Shown here piece by piece: positions 1 through 6,445 of a DNA stretch of 26,286 nt. The stretch's first letter is position 1. The number at the start of each line of letters is the position of its first letter. Source of the stretch: Bacteroidales bacterium UBA1725 (GTDB lineage Bacteria; Bacteroidota; Bacteroidia; Bacteroidales; UBA932); contig DCIN01000042.1 in the NCBI GenBank assembly GCA_002315815.1, forward strand, positions 1 to 26,286. Reading direction: 5' to 3'. A program made the position numbers and the translations under genes. The notes below the pieces were generated by a model. The model made no database searches. It was given only the letters and a program-made list of their open reading frames with translations, and was not told the DNA's origin.

Positions 1-35
1 TCAATTTTATATGTCAATCTACATTATTTCCAGCA

Positions 36-43
36 CAAATATA
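36..43 (-). promoter_or_regulatory. Possible Bacteroidetes -7 box for a gene left of the window
   Basis: Read on the minus strand this is TATATTTG, a full match to the Bacteroidetes -7 consensus TAnnTTTG. A TTG lies 17 nt further upstream, slightly closer than the usual -33 spacing. It points towards position 1, so it would serve a gene beyond the left edge. A motif match only; it could be chance in AT-rich sequence. Confidence 0.3.
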
Positions 44-148
44 CGAAAGTTGCGGTAAAACAATAGCAATTTCTCGATAACTGACCTTTCTTGAATCCAA
101 CGACTTCACATATTTACCTTGGCGGCACCGTCCTCGGCTCTTATGCTG

Positions 149-183
149 TAATCCCGGCCCTATGTATATGAGGGCCGGGATTA
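149..183. terminator. Perfect hairpin, possible terminator or palindromic element (copy A)
   Basis: A perfect 13-bp stem (149-161 with 171-183, core ATCCCGGCCCT) closes a 9-nt loop, ATGTATATG. It lies about 95 nt beyond the stop codon of the minus-strand gene at 278-748. No T-run follows on the minus strand, so it may act as a U-less terminator, an RNA 3'-end stabiliser or a small palindromic repeat element. A near-identical hairpin lies at the same place beyond the paralogous gene (4300-4330), but with its loop inverted. Confidence 0.5.
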
Positions 184-766
184 TCGGATTACATAATAAT
201 ACCAACAGGATGTAAGACCTGATGGTGTTTTCTGTCTATCATTTGGATGGATATGCTTGACGGCTCACGAATACATTCTATGTCGTAGTGGCGGAAGCAG
301 TGATGTCAATGATGCGGCCATTCTTGACTGTAATTATTAAAAGATTGTCAAGAATCACTACATATCTATATAATGTGCATCCATCTTCGACCCATTTGTC
401 GCTGAAATATTTCGTCAATTTGCCCGTCACGCTCTCCGGATCACCAACACCAATGCCTCCGCTGATGAATTTGGTCATCGCTCGGGGCTTGGTGCTCCCA
501 AAACCAAACTCAGCAACTTTATTGCCCACTAAATGTATGGTGACATCATCTTTAAACTCAAAATATTCTATAAATATATTATCATCATTCATTTGAGAAA
601 GGTATCGAGTTGGCTGCCCATACTTCGCAATCAACTGGGATTTGGTGTATGTGTCCCATAAGGATATTCCGTCTATATCCTGGGCATTTGCGGCTATCCC
701 TGTGAAGAGCAATGCTGCCGCGAGTAGAAATTTTACTATTTTCTTCATAATGATCTGTTTTATTGA
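171..766. repeat. Direct repeat copy A (paralogue gene plus 3' flank)
   Basis: A ~600-bp unit made of the small secreted gene, its 3' flank and the hairpin, repeated in the same orientation at about 4320-4921. The non-coding flank (182-297) is about 93% identical to the other copy by eye, and the 5' coding end about 88%. The central coding part is much less similar. Recombination between the copies would remove the peptidase and ATPase genes. Confidence 0.7.
278..748 (-). CDS. Small secreted periplasmic protein with BamE/BLIP-like repeats (paralogue A)
   Basis: A 156-residue protein of unknown function. Residues 1-22 form a Sec signal peptide (MKKIVKFLLAAALLF, cleavage after ANA). The mature part has two similar halves, each with a turn-Gly-Pro or Gly-Asp motif: LIAKYGQPTRY near residue 40 and GGIGVGDPESV near residue 97. 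This resembles the small BamE (SmpA/OmlA) and beta-lactamase-inhibitor-like folds, a resemblance judged by eye only. The start lies 11 nt after the stop codon of the M23 lipoprotein gene, so the two are probably co-transcribed. A paralogue at 4427-4903 shares its signal peptide, last residues (ASATTT) and 3' flank but differs in the core. The pairing with a peptidoglycan peptidase makes a periplasmic inhibitor or immunity role possible. That is inference. Confidence 0.8.
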   Translation of the reverse strand: MKKIVKFLLAAALLFTGIAANAQDIDGISLWDTYTKSQLIAKYGQPTRYLSQMNDDNIFIEYFEFKDDVTIHLVGNKVAEFGFGSTKPRAMTKFISGGIGVGDPESVTGKLTKYFSDKWVEDGCTLYRYVVILDNLLIITVKNGRIIDITASATTT

Positions 767-2584
767 TACATTCCGGATGAAGTTGTAAATTGACTCACAT
801 CCAACCAGGACTTGTCATCACAATCGACTTTTTCAAACTTGGCAGATGTAACCTTTTTGCCATCTCTCTGTACGCTGCCATTAAGATATGGCTCGGGATC
901 AATCCATTTGCCGGATGAATTCCTGACCCCAAGGTGAAGGTGAGTGTTTTGTATATTGTATGCATTCCCCGTTCTTCCAACATAACCGATGATGTCTCCC
1001 TGATATACCGCATCACCTCTCGCAAAGGTCTTGCCCGTTCGAGGATTTATGGCGACAGGTGTCCCTGCCTGCAAATGCCAGAAGGCATAAGTTATCTTCT
1101 CCCCTGACGACAAGGTGCAATCAAGATAGAATCTGTTGCCGGCAGGATCTGTATCTCCGGTATATCCACCGGGCCATTCTCTGGAACTCCGCTGCGGTTG
1201 TTCCGTGACAAAAGCGCTGTTTTTGGAAATGACTCCGTCGCAAGGTGCATAAATGGGCGTGCCGACCTCCGCGGCCAGGTCAATTCCTTGATGCTTACCG
1301 GCATTCCTGTACGGAGTATACGAATGGAAAACGCCATTGTCCAATAAGCCGTTGTCAGTTGGTGCGATTCTCATATCCACAAGAGGATTGGCAATGTTTG
1401 TTTCATAGTCCCAACAAGGATGCTGGGTTGGTTTTTCCAACGTAAGGCAGAACATGGCCGTGGCTTTCACGTTGTTTGTGATTTTGAAACTCACCCAAGG
1501 GCCGGTTCCCGGCATATTCCCCGTCCATCCGTCGAAGCAATAGTTTGTCTTAGCCGTTGCAGAGCAATACACAAAAGAGTCAGCCGTATATTGGCCACTT
1601 CCTGTTACGGTGCCGAGCAGTACCCCGGAGGCGTCCATCTGCGCGGTAAGATTAACCTTATATATTGATTTCTCTTGTTGGGGAATTTTCTTTGAGTTGT
1701 TACCGCTGCTGGTACCGCCGCATCTGCCACCGCACCAGCCATCGCCCCTGCCACCGCCAGTTCCTTTAATCTTCTCACTTGTACCAGTCAGCGTTTCTGG
1801 ATATGAACCGTAACAGTAGGCATCATCCAACTCTCCTCCATAATATCCATCTTCCCCACCTAACATTACAATCCGGAGAAGCTTCCGTAAAAGGCCTAAA
1901 CCGTCTCTAGCTTTTGTTTCAATCCTCTGATATGCAGTGAGATAATGGATGTTGGCATTCCCTTGAACGTCCGCCCCATCCTCCACCGGCCACGCCGGAA
2001 AGATTTGGCCATTCTTGAAATAACAGGCCTCCCGGAACGTTCCATCCAAGTCGGAGTAGAGAATAAGTCCGGAATAATTGGGCTTTTCCAGATACTCGAT
2101 TCCGGACACACCATGTTCCGAAAGATATGACAAATCCGGTACCATAGTCACGACCATAAGATCCGTAGTGTCCGTCTCTGTATCCAAGGTGCTGACATAG
2201 AAGATTTTCGAGCAAGTGAGGGAGTCGGCGACGGGATTCTCAAGGTCCTGGGAGGTGAGGGAAACTTCTCCGGAACAGTACTCGCCTTTGAACGGTATCG
2301 CTTCAATTCGATACTGATTGAAGGTGGCCGTTTCCGCATTTCCCCTGTCAAGCAAGGATCCCAGACTCAGCAGATAATCCTCCGCCTCACCGGCACTCAT
2401 AATGGTCTTGGTCTCCTCCAGAGTGTTGTATTGCCCGATGTCTGCGAAAAGCGGAAGTGACGAGGAGTGGATCATTACATCATCCAGCAATACCCCCCCG
2501 CACACACTCGTAACTATCAGAAATTGAGCAACTTACAATACATAGAGCCAAAACTGAAGATAAAATTGGCAGTTTGTGTTTCAT
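760..2584 (-). CDS. M23 (LytM-type) metallopeptidase lipoprotein, frame broken at a 7-G tract
   Basis: The product would be a 607-residue lipoprotein peptidase that cuts peptidoglycan cross-bridges. Translation from ATG at 2584 gives a lipoprotein signal (MKHKLPILSSVLALCIVSC, lipid Cys19) and then reaches a run of seven G (2493-2499). There the frame shifts and ends at a stop codon at 2480-2482. With six G, residue 30 joins directly to the long frame that ends at 760. In the joined protein, residues ~30-230 are an unrecognised domain, ~270-295 a Gly/Cys-rich linker, and ~305-380 a bacterial-repeat (InlB-like) segment. Residues ~400-570 form the M23 domain, with HQGID (His431, Asp435), His503 and HLH (His548, His550). 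The active-site residues are intact, which speaks against long-standing decay. A GTG at 2505 could open the long frame but would lack a signal sequence. The frameshift could be phase variation, a recent mutation or an assembly error. Confidence 0.8.
2493..2499 (-). repeat. Seven-G homopolymer at the frame break
   Basis: Seven C on the plus strand, read as seven G in the lipoprotein message. It lies about 30 codons into the gene, just after the signal sequence, and is the exact point where the two frames meet. Loss of one G restores a single 607-residue reading frame. This is the classic position for slipped-strand switching of a surface protein. Confidence 0.6.
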
Positions 2585-2869
2585 TGTAATTTGTTTTGTG
2601 TTGGTTTTCCTGCACAATTTAAGGATTATTCCGTGATAATCCAAATGGCCCCTGTCGGGGTGATCAAAATGGTCCCCGTAAGTTCTATCTATCATTTGGG
2701 TATTTTATTCAGAATATGCATATTTGCATTGCACGAGAATAATTACAAAAGAGTCACTGCGGTTGTAAAGCTTCAACTACTTTCTGAATAGTTTCCCTCT
2801 CCTTCCTGATTGATCTGCCTGCATGCTCACCGCAATGCAGCGGTAGTTTTGACACGCGAACTTGTTCGG
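2585..2869. other. Intergenic region between AAA ATPase and M23 lipoprotein genes
   Basis: This gap of 285 nt has no convincing gene. It holds a small CCCC-TGTC-GGGG hairpin (2649-2660) and an 11-nt CTATCATTTGG (2689-2699) that also occurs in the conserved 3' flanks of the two small paralogues (near 236 and 4386). A 5-bp ACCGC/GCGGT hairpin (2829-2844) follows the ATPase stop codon but has no T-run on the minus strand. I find no good -7 box before the lipoprotein gene. Confidence 0.4.
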
Positions 2870-4162
2870 TTATGGCTTGAGGCAAGCCAGAGGAATGATT
2901 TTCACTCCGTCCTGTCGGGTGTATGCCATCCGGCCTCCTGTCAAGACAATCAGGAGGTCGGGCTCGCGAAGAGGAACTTGTTTCTCGGTTTCGTTATGTT
3001 TACGGATGAGTGACTCAAGATCTAAAAGATGCTGAGCCCCCTCCTCTATTTCACGGCTTCCCAACTTGCACTCTATCAAGGCATAGCGTCCATCTCCCAG
3101 ATGCAGAACGATATCAGCCTCCAACCCATATCTGTCATGGTAGTACGAAACTTCTCCTTCCAGTGCCTGAGAGTATGCCCGCAAATCCCGTATGCACATC
3201 GTCTCGAAAATGAACCCGAATGTCTTGAGATCCATAAGCAACGCCTCCGGAGTGAGCCCCATGGCCGCAACCGCAATCGAGGGATCGACAAACTCGCGTT
3301 TAGGACCACTGCGCATGGCTGTCGCCGAACGGATGGCTGGACACCAACCTTCAATATCTTTAATTACGAACAATCGTTCAAGGGCTCCAACGTAGTCATC
3401 GAATGTGTTCTCTGCCAAAGACCCGGTTGTACTCTTGACATCTTCGATGACAGCAGTTTTCTTTGCAAGGGTTGAAATGTTCCTGGAATATGATTTAAGA
3501 ATCTTTCTGGCAAGTTTCTCATCCCTCCTGACCCCATCCACTTTTGAAATGTCGGTCTTGCAGACACTTTTGACATAGCTTCCGGCAACTTTCAATTGCG
3601 CCTTGGGGGTACGTCCGTACAATGAAGCCGGCCATCCGCCTCTGCATGCCGCAAAGATCAGGTCTTCTAGCTCCATATTTGAAACTTTTCCATCTATATA
3701 GCCATCATCGCAGCCGTCAAACAGGGCTTTCAGGGATATTTCGCCAGTAGACTCCTTCGACTCATACAAGCTCATCGGATACATCTCCATTGTCTCGATG
3801 CGGCCGGTGCCGGTATGCATGATTGAGGAATCATCAACGGAGTTTGATCCTGTCAATATGAATTGTCCGGGCATACCCCTCTCATCCACCATAGAGCGCA
3901 CTGCATCCCAAACCACGGGGAACTCCTGCCATTCATCAATCAGCCGTGGTGTTTCTCCGAGAAGAAACAGCGATGGCTTGGTCGTTGCCGTCAGCTGATT
4001 CATTTCACGGTTATCCGGGACCTGAAGCTTTATCAGGCTATTACACTGCTGCTGAGCGGTAGTTGTCTTTCCGCACCACTTCGGTCCTTCTATCAATACA
4101 GCGCCAAAAGCATCAAGATTATCCTTCAGAAGGATGTCAGCAGTCCTTTTATAGTAATCCAT
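2870..4162 (-). CDS. AAA-family ATPase with DUF4143 / PD-(D/E)xK-like C-terminus
   Basis: A 430-residue protein of the large prokaryotic 'ATP-binding protein, DUF4143' family, whose cellular role is unknown. The N-terminal P-loop ATPase has Walker A GPKWCGKTT (residues 26-34), a Walker B-like LIDEWQ (74-79) and a sensor-like FILTGSNS (101-108). The C-terminal half carries E320, D350 and ECK (364-366), the layout of a PD-(D/E)xK nuclease-like fold typical of DUF4143. I chose the ATG at 4162 (MDYYKRT). The earlier in-frame ATG at 4186 falls inside a good -7 promoter box, so it would lie upstream of the transcription start. The protein is full length for the family. It lies between the two small-paralogue direct repeats and may belong to a mobile or exchangeable segment. 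Confidence 0.85.
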   Translation of the reverse strand: MDYYKRTADILLKDNLDAFGAVLIEGPKWCGKTTTAQQQCNSLIKLQVPDNREMNQLTATTKPSLFLLGETPRLIDEWQEFPVVWDAVRSMVDERGMPGQFILTGSNSVDDSSIMHTGTGRIETMEMYPMSLYESKESTGEISLKALFDGCDDGYIDGKVSNMELEDLIFAACRGGWPASLYGRTPKAQLKVAGSYVKSVCKTDISKVDGVRRDEKLARKILKSYSRNISTLAKKTAVIEDVKSTTGSLAENTFDDYVGALERLFVIKDIEGWCPAIRSATAMRSGPKREFVDPSIAVAAMGLTPEALLMDLKTFGFIFETMCIRDLRAYSQALEGEVSYYHDRYGLEADIVLHLGDGRYALIECKLGSREIEEGAQHLLDLESLIRKHNETEKQVPLREPDLLIVLTGGRMAYTRQDGVKIIPLACLKP

Positions 4163-4183
4163 ATCCCCAATAATTATCTGCAG

Positions 4184-4214
4184 CAAAGCTAATCATAAAT
4201 CTCTGACATTACAA
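4184..4214 (-). promoter_or_regulatory. Bacteroidetes-type promoter of the AAA ATPase gene
   Basis: On the minus strand there is a -33 TTG (4214-4212), a 20-nt spacer and the -7 box TAGCTTTG (4191-4184), matching TAnnTTTG. Transcription would start near 4178, about 16 nt before the ATG at 4162. This position rules out the ATG at 4186 as the start codon. Confidence 0.5.
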
Positions 4215-4299
4215 CTAAATGAGGTTATTTGTTGGATTCTGATGAGTTTTTTTGTGGCAAACAACTGAGGATATTTGCGGTAAGCGAATATATGCCGAA

Positions 4300-4330
4300 A
4301 TCCCGGCCCTCATATACATAGGGTCGGGAT
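4300..4330. terminator. Hairpin beyond paralogue B, loop inverted relative to copy A
   Basis: An 11-bp stem (4300-4310 with 4320-4330) has one G-T wobble pair (a mismatch on the other strand) around the 9-nt loop CATATACAT. The stem sequence and flanks match the hairpin at 149-183, but the loop is its exact reverse complement. It lies about 97 nt beyond the stop codon of the gene at 4427-4903, the same place as in copy A. Confidence 0.5.
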
Positions 4331-4921
4331 TATCGGGTCACGTAATAATACCAACAGGATGTAAGACCTGACGGTGTTTACTATCTATCATTTGGATGAA
4401 TATGCTTGACGGCTCACGAATACATTCTATGTCGTGGTGGCGGAAGCGTACATATGAACAATCTTGCCGTTGCTTACTATTATGTTAAAACGGTCGTCCC
4501 CAAAAAGGTATTTATAATTAATACTACCGTCAGAAAGTTTTGTGCGTTTGAATAAATATTTCTCAAGTTTTGTCACCACACTTTCTGAATCTCCGACTCT
4601 GATTCCTCCGCTGACATATTTCGTCATTACCCGAATCTTGGAACTTTTAGTTCCGAACTCTGTAACACGATTGCCCTGCAATCTAATTTGGATGTCATTA
4701 TTGAAAGTGAAATCTTCAATTAATCCAAATAAACCTTCTGTGTCTTCTTGCGACGTGTATTCAACCGGTTGTCCATATTTCGCAATCAACTGTGCCTTGG
4801 TGTATGTATCCCAAAGTGAGATGCCGTCCACATCCTGGGCATTTGCGGCCATCCCAGTGAAGAGCAATGCTGCCGCGAATAGATATTTTACTGATTTTTT
4901 CATAATGATCTGTTTTATTGA
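4320..4921. repeat. Direct repeat copy B (paralogue gene plus 3' flank)
   Basis: Second copy of the unit at 171-766, same orientation, about 4.15 kb away. The similarity ends at the shared run AATGATCTGTTTTATTGAT just upstream of each start codon; beyond it the sequences are unrelated. Confidence 0.7.
4427..4903 (-). CDS. Small secreted periplasmic protein (paralogue B)
   Basis: A 158-residue paralogue of the protein at 278-748, function unknown. The signal peptide (MKKSVKYLFAAALLFTGMAANA) and the first mature residues up to LIAKYGQP are nearly identical to copy A, as is the end ASATTT. The middle (about residues 46-150) is strongly diverged and about two residues longer. It keeps the GGI-VGD-ESV motif of the second half-repeat. 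I chose the ATG at 4903 because it matches the copy A start and begins the signal peptide; the ATG at 4927 adds eight residues in front of it. Unlike copy A, no peptidase gene lies directly upstream, so this copy is an orphan. Identity to copy A extends about 18 nt upstream of the start codon and then stops. Confidence 0.8.
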   Translation of the reverse strand: MKKSVKYLFAAALLFTGMAANAQDVDGISLWDTYTKAQLIAKYGQPVEYTSQEDTEGLFGLIEDFTFNNDIQIRLQGNRVTEFGTKSSKIRVMTKYVSGGIRVGDSESVVTKLEKYLFKRTKLSDGSINYKYLFGDDRFNIIVSNGKIVHMYASATTT

Positions 4922-5044
4922 TGGCAATGTTCAACAGTTCAAGACAACAATAGAATGCAATCCTTCGCCGCCATAGTACTTTTAATCCTTTAACGCCTAT
5001 GCCGGTGAGTATGGACGGCTCCGTTCGTAATGAAGAGATATGCA

Positions 5045-6442
5045 TCAGAACTCAGTAACGGTATCCCTGCCGTCGAACCATGCTATCATATTAAGAACAA
5101 GATAGTTCCAGTTCTGAAATCCCGGATTGATAATTCCTTCTCCAGTATCCGGGTTGTAGTATTCATGCAGAGATCCGTTAATCTTGAGATCGTTGCCGTA
5201 GAGTGAAACGGTACGTCTGCAGAGTTCGCGTGCCTGTTCGTCCATTCCGTATCTTACCAGGCCGCGGAAAACCATATAATTGGAGATTCCCCAGATTGGA
5301 CCGTTCCAGTTGGAAGGATTGTGAGTCGCCTCCATACTGTACATTGCTTCAAGTCTGGAGAGTGTCCTGACGCCGTAAGGAGCCCAGAAAGTATTCTCGC
5401 AGAGCAGATTCCCGTTCACCATCCTTTGTGCCTGTTCCGGGGTCGCTATGCCTGCCCACATTGTCATAAAGCCTGCCCAGGAACCGATACGCTGAATCAG
5501 GCACGGATAATTACGGGGCCCGCCCTGATGCAGGAGAAACGGATGTCCGAAGAACATTTCAGAGCGTGGCTCGGCCGGAAGCAGATTGATGTCGACGGAG
5601 TAGTACATACCGTCTTTCTCATCCCAACAATACTCCCTTACCGCATCTGCAAGACGGAAGGCTTCTTTGCTGAAACGCTCGGCATCATCTGAATAGCCAA
5701 GTCTGGTGGACAGGTAAGACATTGCGAGCAGTTCGCGGTACATCAGACAATTGAGATAGATTGACGCGGAACTCGCTTGAGGCCGATAGAAGACCGAAGG
5801 ATCGGTATCCACACCTATGGCCATATCGTTCTGCCAGTAATAGAGCCCGGTTTCAGAGTGGAGGTAATGTCTCCTGTAGCAATCCAGAAATGCTGAGATG
5901 CTGGCGTACCCTTCTTTAATCCACGTTGCATCTCCACCGGCCTGGATTGTCAGAAAAGCGGCGTGTTGGGCAATTACCGGCTTGTGCATATTGGTATGGA
6001 AGGTATCTGCAGGTCGAACAAGGTGCGGATTTGTCATCTGGTCTATGCCGATAGGCATATATCCGTCGGAATCTGTGTAAGAGAGGAAATTCAAAACGCA
6101 TCCCTGTTCGTAGGCCAACGCCTCCCGGCTGTCCGCTTCAGTGCCGACTTCTGCGATAATCTGACGAAGAGCAACGTCGCATAACCAAGAATCCCAGTCC
6201 CAAAGCACATTTGAATATGATTTACTGCCGGGAGTGAGGTAGGGATATACAAATGCTCCTTCGCCACCGTCGCGGTACATATCCTTATAGTCGCTGCAGA
6301 TATGTTCACGGCAAAGTCGGGAATATTCTTTGTATTCTTCATCCTGTTTGCCGCAGGAAAGAAGACCTGCGGCAAGGACAAGAAACAGGAGAAGAGATAA
6401 TCCGAAATGCTGGACCCATACAAGTCCTTTTGCATCTATCAT
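5045..6442 (-). CDS. GH63/trehalase-like (alpha/alpha)6 glycoside hydrolase lipoprotein
   Basis: A 465-residue lipoprotein (hydrophobic stretch ~13-29, lipobox LLSC, Cys30) with the features of GH63/GH37-type inverting hydrolases, including the mannosylglycerate-hydrolase-like group. The hallmarks are NVLWDWDSWL (78-87), HNPSNWNGPIWGISNY (374-389) and EYYNPDTGE (427-435). By analogy with GH63, Glu427 would be the catalytic base, and an acid Asp probably lies in GVDTDP (210-215). The substrate cannot be told from the sequence; an alpha-linked glucose or mannose side group is typical for the family. The start lies 3 nt after the stop codon of the xylanase/esterase gene, so the two are one operon and may act on the same plant polysaccharide. 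The protein is short for GH63 and seems to consist of the catalytic barrel alone. Confidence 0.8.
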   Translation of the reverse strand: MIDAKGLVWVQHFGLSLLLFLVLAAGLLSCGKQDEEYKEYSRLCREHICSDYKDMYRDGGEGAFVYPYLTPGSKSYSNVLWDWDSWLCDVALRQIIAEVGTEADSREALAYEQGCVLNFLSYTDSDGYMPIGIDQMTNPHLVRPADTFHTNMHKPVIAQHAAFLTIQAGGDATWIKEGYASISAFLDCYRRHYLHSETGLYYWQNDMAIGVDTDPSVFYRPQASSASIYLNCLMYRELLAMSYLSTRLGYSDDAERFSKEAFRLADAVREYCWDEKDGMYYSVDINLLPAEPRSEMFFGHPFLLHQGGPRNYPCLIQRIGSWAGFMTMWAGIATPEQAQRMVNGNLLCENTFWAPYGVRTLSRLEAMYSMEATHNPSNWNGPIWGISNYMVFRGLVRYGMDEQARELCRRTVSLYGNDLKINGSLHEYYNPDTGEGIINPGFQNWNYLVLNMIAWFDGRDTVTEF

Positions 6443-6445
6443 ATC

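Noticed and set aside
14..205. 63-codon open frame on the minus strand at the left edge
   Set aside because: It runs through the perfect hairpin, has no signal or domain, and overlaps the conserved 3' flank of the repeat.
2503..2505. GTG at 2505 as the true start of the M23 gene
   Set aside because: It would give an exported-type peptidase without any signal, while a good lipoprotein signal lies directly upstream in the frame that meets at the G-run.
2829..2844. ACCGC/GCGGT hairpin as terminator of the AAA ATPase gene
   Set aside because: The stem is only 5 bp and the T-run is on the wrong side for a minus-strand transcript.
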